Shown: positions 1-8,640 of the stretch, piece after piece
Numbering within the stretch: position 1 is the first letter of the stretch
Layout: each line of letters starts with the position of its first letter
Origin: Oligoflexia bacterium
GTDB lineage: Bacteria; Myxococcota_A; UBA796; UBA2385
Assembly (NCBI GenBank): GCA_013152105.1
Contig: JAADHA010000407.1
Location: 1-12,463 of the forward strand
Length of the DNA: 12,463 bases
Direction of reading: 5' to 3'
Program-made: the position numbers and the translations under genes
The notes under the pieces: generated by a model
The model's database searches: none
What the model saw: the letters and a program-made list of their open reading frames with translations, nothing else
What the model was told of the DNA's origin: nothing

Positions 1-704
<704 letters not shown>

Positions 705-769
705 GGTGAACCTCCAATGCGCGGACGGTAGCACCAGCGCGTCCCCGCTGGGCCAAAGGGCAGAGGGGT

Positions 770-1177
770 CTACTCAAGGCAGCGCAACACCGCCGGCAGC
801 AGCGGCAGATCCGCCGGGGCCCAGGTGACACTGTCCAGTTCATCCGCGCCCAGCCAGCGCAGCGCGAGGTGCTCCAGCGCCCTGGGCTGGCCGTCCAGCA
901 GTTCACAGCGCAGGGCCACCAGGCGCACGGTCTGGTGGTCATAGGCGTGGACGTTCTGTGCCAGGCGTTCATGCACCGAGACGTCGATTGCCAGTTCTTC
1001 ACGCAGCTCTCGGGCCAGCGCGGTCGCGTCGGTCTCTGCGTCTTCGACCTTGCCGCCGGGCAGCTCCCACAGTCCACCTTGGGACTTGTGGAGGGGGCGC
1101 CGGGCGGCCAGAACCCGGCCCTGGCGAACCAGGACGGCGGCGACCACGCGGATCGGAGCCGTGCCAGGTAGCGTCAT
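770..1177 (-). CDS. Nudix hydrolase (MutT/NudG-like nucleotide pyrophosphohydrolase)
   Basis: A 135-residue protein of normal size for a single-domain Nudix enzyme. The Nudix box runs from G42 through E48 to R56-E57-L58-R59-E60-E61-L62-A63-I64, matching GX5EX7REUXEEXGU except that the late Gly is Ala63. The metal-binding glutamates E57, E60 and E61 are present. The LWELPGGK block before the box is typical of the MutT/NudG group, which hydrolyse oxidised or modified (d)NTPs to monophosphates and pyrophosphate in the cytoplasm. The exact substrate cannot be read from sequence. The ATG at 1175-1177 overlaps the recN stop (ATGA, 4 nt), and a GGAGG at 1185-1189 lies 7 nt upstream inside recN, so translation is probably coupled to recN. 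Pairing with a repair gene fits nucleotide-pool sanitation. Confident in family, unsure between MutT-like 8-oxo-dGTPase and NudG-like activity. Confidence 0.93.
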   Translation of the reverse strand: MTLPGTAPIRVVAAVLVRQGRVLAARRPLHKSQGGLWELPGGKVEDAETDATALARELREELAIDVSVHERLAQNVHAYDHQTVRLVALRCELLDGQPRALEHLALRWLGADELDSVTWAPADLPLLPAVLRCLE

Positions 1178-2877
1178 CGTGCCGCCTCCAAGAGCGCGTC
1201 AGCGGCTTGGCGGGACGCATCGGTGACCTGGATCCCGCCCAACATGCGGGCCAGCTCTTCGCGGCGCTGGGCGTCGTCCAGGCCGAGGATGCGGCTGTGG
1301 GTCCGACCCTGGCGCACGGTCTTCTCGACCCGGTAGTGACGGTCGGCGTAGGCCGCGATCTGCGGCAGGTGGGTGATGCAGAGCACTTGGTGGTCGCGGC
1401 TGATCGCGCGCAGCTTCTGGCCGATGACTTCGGCCACAGCCCCACCCACGCCCGCGTCGACTTCATCGAAGACATAGAGTCCGTCGGGATCGACGCCACC
1501 GATCACGCACTTGAGAGCCAGCAAGGCGCGCGACAGTTCGCCGCCGCTGGCGACCCGGCGCAGGGGTTTGGGGGGCTCACCAGGGTTGGGCGCGATGAGG
1601 AATTCGACGCGGTCTACGCCGCTGGCCGTCAGCCGCGCACCGTCGAGGTCCAAGTCGCCAGGACGCGCGTCCCCCACGGGTGCGACGTCGACCAGCACCC
1701 GTGCGTCCCCCATGCCCAGGCCGGCGAGCTGTTCGGAGAAGGCGTGGCCCAGCGCCGCCGCGTGCTGTTGTCGCCGGGCCGACAGGCGCCCGGCCGTGTC
1801 CCTGGCCTTGGACAAGGCGACGGCCAGCGCGTGTTCGCACTGGTCGACCCGCTGTTCGACCTGGTCCAGGGTCGCAAGCTCGGCGCGCGCCGCGACCGCG
1901 TGATCCAGGACCGACTGCACGGTGCCGCCGAAGCGACGGGTCAGCCCGCGCAACACGTGCAGCCGGTCCTCGGCCTGCTGGAGGCGAGCCGGATCCGCGT
2001 CCAGAGAGCGGGCGTAGGATCTCAGGTCCCGCGCGGCCTCTTCCAGATCCGTCCGGGCGATGTCCAGGCGGTCCGCCAGCTCAGCCAGCGCAGGGTCGTA
2101 GCGGCTGGCCTGACGGAGATCCTGGGACACACGGTCCAGGGTGCTGCACACGGCCCCGTCCCCGCTGTACAGCAGGTGTTCGCCGCCGCCCGCCGCCTGG
2201 GACAGGCGCTCGACGTGGGACAGGCGCTGGACTTCGGCGCGAAGGGTTTCGTCTTCGTCGGGGTCCAGGCGTTCGACCTCGCCGAGCTGAAAGCGCAGCA
2301 GGTCCTGACGATCGCCGCGGTCGCGCAGGGCTTCCCGAGCGCTGGCCAGGTCCCGAGCCGCGGCCGACGCGGCGGCGTAGGCGTCCGAGACAAGGAGCCG
2401 GTCCGCCACGAGATCACCGAAGGCGTCCAGGTGGCCCAGGTGCGTCGCCGGATCGACCAGGGTGTGGTGTTCGTGCTGGGAGCAGATGTCCACCAGCCCC
2501 GTCGCCAAGGTGGCGAGCTGGGTCGCCGTGGCGAGCCGACCGTTGACATAGGCCCGACTGCGCCCCGGCTGGTCACAGCCAGGCGCTTGCACGGTCCGTC
2601 GGATCAGCAGTTCGTCTCCAGACTCCAGGCCCATGCCCGCCAAGCGTCCGTCCAGGTGCTGCGCGTCGACGCTGAAGAGCGCTTCGACTTCGGCCTGATC
2701 TGCCCCAGCCCGGACGAGATCGGGACGGGCCCGCGCCCCAAGCACCAGGTGCAGGGCGCTGACCAGGATGGACTTGCCAGCCCCGGTTTCGCCGGTGAAC
2801 ACGGTCAGGCCGGGCCCCAGCGTCACCTCGACCCGATCGATGATGGCGAAACTGCGCACGGAAAGACAGGTCAGCAC
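1174..2877 (-). CDS. recN: DNA repair protein RecN (SMC-like ATPase)
   Basis: A 567-residue protein, close to the usual RecN length (about 550-570). RecN is a cytoplasmic SMC-type ATPase that acts early in recombinational repair of double-strand breaks, and it is often DNA-damage induced. Visible marks: N-terminal LSVRSFAIID, Walker A GETGAGKS at residues 29-36, a long Gln/Arg/Glu/Ala-rich coiled-coil middle, ABC signature ASGGELSRA at about 443-451, Walker B YVFDEVDAGVGG at about 468-479, and the ITHLPQIAAYAD segment typical of RecN near 501-512. The frame stays open to a GTG at 2910, but the GTG at 2877 has a GGAGG 6 nt upstream and puts the protein start exactly where other RecN proteins begin, so I chose it. 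No LexA-type box is evident in the 57-nt gap to the signalling gene. The stop overlaps the next start. Confidence 0.97.
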   Translation of the reverse strand: MLTCLSVRSFAIIDRVEVTLGPGLTVFTGETGAGKSILVSALHLVLGARARPDLVRAGADQAEVEALFSVDAQHLDGRLAGMGLESGDELLIRRTVQAPGCDQPGRSRAYVNGRLATATQLATLATGLVDICSQHEHHTLVDPATHLGHLDAFGDLVADRLLVSDAYAAASAAARDLASAREALRDRGDRQDLLRFQLGEVERLDPDEDETLRAEVQRLSHVERLSQAAGGGEHLLYSGDGAVCSTLDRVSQDLRQASRYDPALAELADRLDIARTDLEEAARDLRSYARSLDADPARLQQAEDRLHVLRGLTRRFGGTVQSVLDHAVAARAELATLDQVEQRVDQCEHALAVALSKARDTAGRLSARRQQHAAALGHAFSEQLAGLGMGDARVLVDVAPVGDARPGDLDLDGARLTASGVDRVEFLIAPNPGEPPKPLRRVASGGELSRALLALKCVIGGVDPDGLYVFDEVDAGVGGAVAEVIGQKLRAISRDHQVLCITHLPQIAAYADRHYRVEKTVRQGRTHSRILGLDDAQRREELARMLGGIQVTDASRQAADALLEAAR

Positions 2878-2883
2878 CCGGTT

Positions 2884-2888
2884 CCTCC
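2884..2888 (-). promoter_or_regulatory. Ribosome binding site that fixes the recN start
   Basis: GGAGG on the minus strand, 6 nt before the GTG at 2877. The longer in-frame alternative start at 2910 would place this site inside the coding region, so this site supports the shorter RecN. Confidence 0.75.
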
Positions 2889-2934
2889 AGCCGATGCGCA
2901 GGCGTAGCACGGGCGGAGGCCCATGCCCCGGACA

Positions 2935-5900
2935 TCATCTGTCCGTAATTCGGACGCGCCGCCGACAGCGCTCGACATAGCGCTCCGCCGCCAGGTCCGT
3001 GGGACAGCGCCGCACGACCCGCGAGAAGGCCTGGTGTGCACCCAACCAGTCACCGGAGTGGTACAGGGACACGCCTCGCTCGAAGTCGGTGCGGGTCTCC
3101 AGCTTGACCAGCAGCTCATTGGGCGGGTCGGTCTCAAACACGTCGTAGAGGGTGACCGGGACCTGTTTGCCACGGACAGCGATGCGGTCCAGCACGCGCA
3201 TGCGGTAGACGCCCGGGTCGGCCAGCAGCGCGTGGGTGTGCTCGGTCACCAACATGCGGACGCCGTATCGCTTGGTCAGCTTCTCCAAACGGGCCCCCAG
3301 ATTGACCGCGTCGCTGACCACGGTCCCGTCCATGCGGCCCTTGCCGCCCACCGTGCCCAGCATCAGTCGGCCCGAGTTGATTCCAATCCCGACCTGGATC
3401 CCCTGCTGGCCGCGACGACGCCGAATGGTGTTGTACGCATCGACCTGGGTCAGCATGCCCAGCCCCGCCTTCACCGCGTCATCTGCGCCGTGATCGAAGA
3501 GCGCCATGACGGCGTCGCCGATGAACTTGTCGATGAAGCCGTTGTGTGCCATCACGACCGGCTCGACATAGCTCAGGTACTCGTTGATGAATTGGAAGCT
3601 CTGTTTGGGGGTCATACCCTCGGACATCGCCGTAAAGGACCGGATGTCGCTGAAGAGCACGCTCATCGTCCGCTCGACGCCATCCCCCAGGCGCACATCG
3701 ACGATGCTCTCGCGGTCGAGCAGGCGCAGGAAGTCGGCCGGCACGAAGCGGCCCACCGCCCGGTGTACCTGGGCCAGCCTGAGATGGGTGCGCAGCCGCG
3801 CCAGCAGTTCGCCCGAGCTGAAGGGCTTGGTCAGGTAATCGTTGGCGCCCGCCTCCAGGCCCTTGATGAGGTCGCGCACCAGGGTCTTGGCGGTGAGCAA
3901 GACGATGGGCAGCTCACTGGGCAGGAAGCGCTTGCGCAATGTTCGCGTCAAGTCGTAGCCAGTGATGGTCGGCATCATCACGTCGAGCAAGACCAGGTCT
4001 GGCAGGTAGCCCTGGTCGATCATGGTGAGCGCATGCGCGCCACTGACAGCGGACTCGACCTGAAAACCGCGCACCGAGAGCTGGTTGATCAGCACCTGGC
4101 GGTTTGTCGGGTCGTCATCGACGACCAAGATCCGCGGCGATCCGTCCACCTGGGTGAGCGCGCTGCTGGCCACAAGGGCGTGACGCGCCGGCTCGATGCG
4201 AAGTCGCGCCAAGCGGGTCTCTGCCTGCTGGGGCTGGTCGCCGCTGATGGGCAGCGTAAACCAGAAGACCGAGCCACGCCCGGGCTGGGACTCGACGCCG
4301 ATCTCGCCGCCGTGGAGGCTGACCAGCGCCTTGGCGACGGACAGGCCCAGCCCAGTCCCGCCAAAGAGCCGCGACGTGGACCCGTCGGCCTGCTCGAACG
4401 AGTCAAAGATGCGGTCCTGCACAGCCTGGCGAATACCCACACCGGTGTCCGCCACCTCGATCCGCAGCCCCGGCCGATCTTCGGCCAAGAGAACACCTTC
4501 TACGGCCCGCACGCTCACGCTGCCCCTCTCGGTGAACTTGACCGCGTTGCCGACCAGATTGGTCAGGATCTGCTCCAGTCGATCCTCATCCGCATCGACG
4601 GCGGGCAGCGCCGGGCCGATCTCGTTGTTCAGATCCACGGCCTTGTCGCCGACCAGCCAAGCCGAGAGGGCGAGGACCTTGCTGGCCACGCTGCGCAGGT
4701 CGACAGCCTTGCACACAAGCTCGATGCGGCGATGTTGAAGCGTGGAGAAGTCCAGCAGGTCATTGACCAGATTCGACAGCCGGTGCCCACTCGACACGAC
4801 CATGCCCAGGTTCTGGCGCGTCGCCTGGGCCAGGTCGCCCGTCGCGCCCTCCAGCAGAGACTCGGCGATCCCGATGATGCCATGGAGAGGCGTGCGCAGC
4901 TCGTGGCTGGTGTTGGCCAGGAACTGGTCGCGCAGGCGGTCCAACTCGGTCAGCTCGGAATTGGTCTGCTCCAGCTCGAGGGTTCGATCTCGAAGCTCTT
5001 CAATCAGGCGCGCGTGGTCCAAGGCGATGGCCGCGTGCCCTGCCAGCACCCGCAACAATTCCACTCGCTGTGGGGTGAAGGCGTCCGCCGCCAGGTCGTT
5101 CTCCAGGTACACGATCGCCGACAGCTTGCCCTGGTTGACCAGCGCGGTACACAGCACCGAGCGCACCCCGGATCCATGAAGCCAGCCATCGCCAGCAAAG
5201 CGCTGGGATGTGCGAGCGTCACCGATCACGACGTCTTCCAAGGTGCGTGCCACGTAGTGGATCACCGCCAAGGACAGCTCGACCTGGCCCTTGAGCGGGT
5301 AGTCGACGATGCGTACAGTGTCGTCGTCGACCTGGCCCTCGACCTTGCACTCGACCTGGCCCACCGCCGTGACCCGCAGGCCCGTGTCGCGCGGCATCAC
5401 CAGCACGCATCGCCGGGCCCCGGCGTTCTCCAGCGCCATCCGCATCAAGCGCTCAATCAGTCGATCCAGCACCAGCTCGCCGGCGATGGCGGCGCTGGCC
5501 CTGGTGACCGTGGCGACGTCGAGCGCCGCACCCTCGACCGCGGAGGGGCCAGCCGAGGCAGGCGACGAAGAAGAAGAAGCCGCGCCAGTCGCAGTCCCCG
5601 AAGCAAGCAAGTCCGCGAAGCGAGCCCGCAGATCGTCCACCTTGGCGGTCGCCCCCCACTTCTGGTAGGCGCTCAGGGCTTCATCGACATAGGCGCGGGC
5701 GATCCGCGATCGGCCTGCGTCGTGGTGGAAACCCGCGGCAAGCTCGGCGATCAGCGCCACATCGTTGACGTAGCCGTTGTCGTGCGCCGCGTCGATGGCC
5801 TGGTCGTAGAGCCCCATGGCCGCGAGCTGGTCGCCGTCCAAGCGCGCCCGTTCGGCCTGGAGCAGCAGCAGGCGCTGCCTGTGATTCACTCCGCAGGTGG

Positions 5901-8640
5901 TCCCCCAGGTCCGCAGGCTGGAGGCTGGCGCCGCTGGATCGTCGATCAGCTTGTCGAACTCGGCCAGGAGCGCCGCCCGGGCATCGCCCGAGGCTGACTC
6001 GGCGGATCGGATCAAGGCCAGGGCCCAGAACGCGTGGGACCAGGGTTGGGTGGCCGATCCAGTGGACGCGGCCCGGTAGGCTTCAACCAGCCGGGCGTGA
6101 TCCAGGGCGTCGTCCCAGCGCTGGAAGAGGCAGGCCAGGTAGAGCGCACTCGACTGCAAGTAGAAGACCCCCAGGGCAAAGCCAACGGACTCCAGTTCAG
6201 CGTGGAGCTTGTCGACCTCGCACACATCTCCGACCAGGCGACCGGGATCCTTCGCATCGCCGACCAGGCAGGCCACGACCTGGGCGAAGGGAGACGCGCA
6301 GTGGAGCGAGGCAAACTGGCTCTCGTCCTTCATCGCGGCCAGCAGGGGGCCGTACTCCGCCGCCAGGTAGCAGAGGTCCGTACCGCTGAGTACGCCCATG
6401 GCCAACCAGCCCATCGCGCAGAAGCTGGCGTTGACGTTGTCGCCCAGCTCGCGACAGCGCACCTGGCCGTGCCGATGGAGCGCCATCAGCTCGCGCAGCG
6501 GCTGGGTCCAGTGCATTACGAAGAAGGCGTACTGAAGAATCGCCGGGTTCCCCAGGTACGAGTTTGGGAACTTGTTGACGATGGACATGCCCAGCCGACC
6601 GAACTCGGCGCCAAGGTCAACCGCCCCCTGGACCCCCAGGATCAGCCCGTAGCCGGTACACAAGCTTGCGGCGGCGGGGGTCATGCCCTTGGAGAGAAAG
6701 GCCTGCATGCCCATGGACACCAGGGGCGCGTAGAGATCGGGCCGCACACCGCAGATGGTCGGCACCATGCCGGCCATGACCCGCATGGCAGCATCCGCCC
6801 GCGCGTCGCTGACCATCGGCATGTCGATCAGCTCCGCCACGCTCCGACCGCCCTGGGCTGCCGCGATGGCGTCCAGCATCTGGGGGTACTGACTGGGATC
6901 TGGCGGATCCTGCAAGGGGTAGCCCAACAAGGCAAGCGCCTCTCGCCCCGTGCCCAGCGAGTCGCTGAAGCGGTGCTGCATGAAGCCATTAGAGGCCGCG
7001 AGTTCATAGATCCGGACCGTGTCCAGCACGTCCACCGCGTGCTCCAGCACCTGGTCCGAGTGAAACCGGGCGTCGTCCAAGCGGCCCGTCAGGTAGCCGG
7101 CCTGGGCCGCGCCCGTGTGCAGGCCCAGGGCCATGTCATAGTGACGCTCCCACGCGTCCTCTCCCAGCAAGTCCAGGCCACGGATGTTGCAGGCAAGGGA
7201 CAGACCATGGGCCACCGCGGCCACCGCGCGATGTCCGGCCCGCAGGTTCAAGGCGGCGACACGGACCCGTTCATCGGGGTCGGTGATCAGGTCCTGAGCC
7301 AGGGTCAGGTGCGAAACGGCGCGGAACAGCTCGGCATCGCCCAGTTCATCGGGGTCGTGCGCCAGGATCTGCCGACCGATCCGCAAGTGCAGGGCCGGCT
7401 GTTGGTCCTTGGGGACGAGCACATGAGCGGCCTCTTGCACGCGGTCGTGAAGGAAGCGAAACCAGGCCGGCCGGTCGGGCCGCTCGGCCACCAGGACGCG
7501 CAAGGCATCGTCTTCTGGCACCAGCAAGCCCCGCTCGACCGCGACCCGCAGGGCCGCCGCCACGTCCTCGATGTCGGACCCCAACACGTCTGCCAGCGCC
7601 CTCAGCTCGATCCGGCTACCCACGAAAGCGCCCTCGGCCAAGGCCCGCTGGGCCACCGGCGGCAGCTCGCGAATGCTGCCCACCATCAAGTCCACGACGT
7701 TGTCGGTGTACGCCGAAGCGGCCAGGCCGGCGCTGTCCCAGACCCACCCCCTCAGGCCCTCGCCACGCCGAATGATCCGGTCGTCGTGCAGGCGGTGCAA
7801 GAACTGTCGGATGAAGAAAGGATTGCCCCGCGTCTTGTCAATGACCGCCGCCGCCAGATCGGCGCTGTCCGACTGCGTGTCCCCCAGAGTGTCCGACACC
7901 CAGGCCGCGACATTCTGGTCTGACAGGGGCCCCAGCTCGATGCGCCTTGGCGTGATGCCGGCCTGCTCCAAGGCCGCCACGGTCCGCATCAGGGGGTGGT
8001 CAGGCTTGACTTCCTGGTCACGGTAGGCACCGATGAGCATCAGGCTGTGGGTCTGCGAGGCCCGCAGCAGGGACTCGATCAGGGCGACGCTCGGTACGTC
8101 CACCCACTGCATATCGTCAATGAAGATCACCAGGGTCCGACCACCCGCGGCGATCGCCTGGATGAAGAGCCGGAAGGTCCGACGGAAGCGCTGCGCCGTC
8201 TCGGTGGCGGGCAACTCGGGCACCAGGGCTTGGTCCCCCAGCAGGATCTTCAGGTCGGGGATCACGTCGGTCAGCAGCCGCCCGTTGGGCCCGACAGCGT
8301 CGAGGATGCGGTCCCGCCAGGCGCACAGAATGTCGTCCGGCTCGGACAGGATCTCACCCACCAGCACCGTCAAGGCGCGAGTGAGTGCGAGGTAGGGCTG
8401 GCCCCGGCGGAGCGGGTCGCACTTGCCCGAGACAAACCAGGCACCGTGCCTGACCACCCGGCGGCGCAGCTCCTGGACCAGGCGCGACTTGCCGATGCCG
8501 GAGGGTCCCGTCACCAAGGTCAAGCAGCATTCGCCGTCCAGCGCCTGTTTCAAGGTGTCGCCCAGCAGCGCCACGTCCTGATCGCGCCCGATCAGGCGGT
8601 CCGGCACGGAGAAGCGGCCGGATCGGTCGTGCCGACCCAA
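2935..8640 (-). CDS. Giant signalling protein, C-terminal part: ATPase-TPR-GAF-histidine kinase-receiver-class III cyclase
   Basis: This is the long frame of a gene whose 5' part (kinase-like domain) lies in another frame. Residue 1 is the TTG at 8640, the first possible start, but it has no ribosome site and family-like sequence (QILDRLLAKTADDRYQSAAG) continues upstream to about 8817, so it is not a natural start. Domains: AAA-type ATPase (Walker A GPSGIGKS 45-52; Walker B ending D175-D176); helical TPR-like region about 330-1015; poly-Ser linker S1022-S1026; GAF about 1040-1205; coiled coil about 1212-1240; HisKA with phospho-acceptor His1246 in SHELRTPLHG; HATPase with N1365, D1398 and GGTGLGLS; receiver about 1503-1620 with D1508-D1510, phospho-acceptor D1553 and K1605; class III cyclase with metal ligands D1665 and D1709, K1705, T1773, N1780 and R1784; short TPR-like tail. 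All key residues of the kinase, receiver and cyclase are present. Lys1705 with Thr1773 is the class IIIb adenylyl cyclase pattern, so cAMP output is likely. No transmembrane segment is apparent; probably cytoplasmic. Confidence 0.93.
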   Translation of the reverse strand: MGRHDRSGRFSVPDRLIGRDQDVALLGDTLKQALDGECCLTLVTGPSGIGKSRLVQELRRRVVRHGAWFVSGKCDPLRRGQPYLALTRALTVLVGEILSEPDDILCAWRDRILDAVGPNGRLLTDVIPDLKILLGDQALVPELPATETAQRFRRTFRLFIQAIAAGGRTLVIFIDDMQWVDVPSVALIESLLRASQTHSLMLIGAYRDQEVKPDHPLMRTVAALEQAGITPRRIELGPLSDQNVAAWVSDTLGDTQSDSADLAAAVIDKTRGNPFFIRQFLHRLHDDRIIRRGEGLRGWVWDSAGLAASAYTDNVVDLMVGSIRELPPVAQRALAEGAFVGSRIELRALADVLGSDIEDVAAALRVAVERGLLVPEDDALRVLVAERPDRPAWFRFLHDRVQEAAHVLVPKDQQPALHLRIGRQILAHDPDELGDAELFRAVSHLTLAQDLITDPDERVRVAALNLRAGHRAVAAVAHGLSLACNIRGLDLLGEDAWERHYDMALGLHTGAAQAGYLTGRLDDARFHSDQVLEHAVDVLDTVRIYELAASNGFMQHRFSDSLGTGREALALLGYPLQDPPDPSQYPQMLDAIAAAQGGRSVAELIDMPMVSDARADAAMRVMAGMVPTICGVRPDLYAPLVSMGMQAFLSKGMTPAAASLCTGYGLILGVQGAVDLGAEFGRLGMSIVNKFPNSYLGNPAILQYAFFVMHWTQPLRELMALHRHGQVRCRELGDNVNASFCAMGWLAMGVLSGTDLCYLAAEYGPLLAAMKDESQFASLHCASPFAQVVACLVGDAKDPGRLVGDVCEVDKLHAELESVGFALGVFYLQSSALYLACLFQRWDDALDHARLVEAYRAASTGSATQPWSHAFWALALIRSAESASGDARAALLAEFDKLIDDPAAPASSLRTWGTTCGVNHRQRLLLLQAERARLDGDQLAAMGLYDQAIDAAHDNGYVNDVALIAELAAGFHHDAGRSRIARAYVDEALSAYQKWGATAKVDDLRARFADLLASGTATGAASSSSSPASAGPSAVEGAALDVATVTRASAAIAGELVLDRLIERLMRMALENAGARRCVLVMPRDTGLRVTAVGQVECKVEGQVDDDTVRIVDYPLKGQVELSLAVIHYVARTLEDVVIGDARTSQRFAGDGWLHGSGVRSVLCTALVNQGKLSAIVYLENDLAADAFTPQRVELLRVLAGHAAIALDHARLIEELRDRTLELEQTNSELTELDRLRDQFLANTSHELRTPLHGIIGIAESLLEGATGDLAQATRQNLGMVVSSGHRLSNLVNDLLDFSTLQHRRIELVCKAVDLRSVASKVLALSAWLVGDKAVDLNNEIGPALPAVDADEDRLEQILTNLVGNAVKFTERGSVSVRAVEGVLLAEDRPGLRIEVADTGVGIRQAVQDRIFDSFEQADGSTSRLFGGTGLGLSVAKALVSLHGGEIGVESQPGRGSVFWFTLPISGDQPQQAETRLARLRIEPARHALVASSALTQVDGSPRILVVDDDPTNRQVLINQLSVRGFQVESAVSGAHALTMIDQGYLPDLVLLDVMMPTITGYDLTRTLRKRFLPSELPIVLLTAKTLVRDLIKGLEAGANDYLTKPFSSGELLARLRTHLRLAQVHRAVGRFVPADFLRLLDRESIVDVRLGDGVERTMSVLFSDIRSFTAMSEGMTPKQSFQFINEYLSYVEPVVMAHNGFIDKFIGDAVMALFDHGADDAVKAGLGMLTQVDAYNTIRRRRGQQGIQVGIGINSGRLMLGTVGGKGRMDGTVVSDAVNLGARLEKLTKRYGVRMLVTEHTHALLADPGVYRMRVLDRIAVRGKQVPVTLYDVFETDPPNELLVKLETRTDFERGVSLYHSGDWLGAHQAFSRVVRRCPTDLAAERYVERCRRRVRITDR

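Noticed and set aside
734..751. Inverted repeat CCAGCG/CGCTGG between the Nudix gene and the lipoprotein gene, possible terminator
   Set aside because: Only a 6-bp stem with a 6-nt loop and no T-run on either side; expected by chance in GC-rich DNA, and the two genes may be co-transcribed.
958..7923. Very long open plus-strand frames (about 958-2907, 2923-5997, 6034-7923) opposite recN and the giant gene
   Set aside because: They are antisense shadows caused by high GC and strong third-position bias. Their translations show no domains, while the minus strand encodes well-conserved families throughout.
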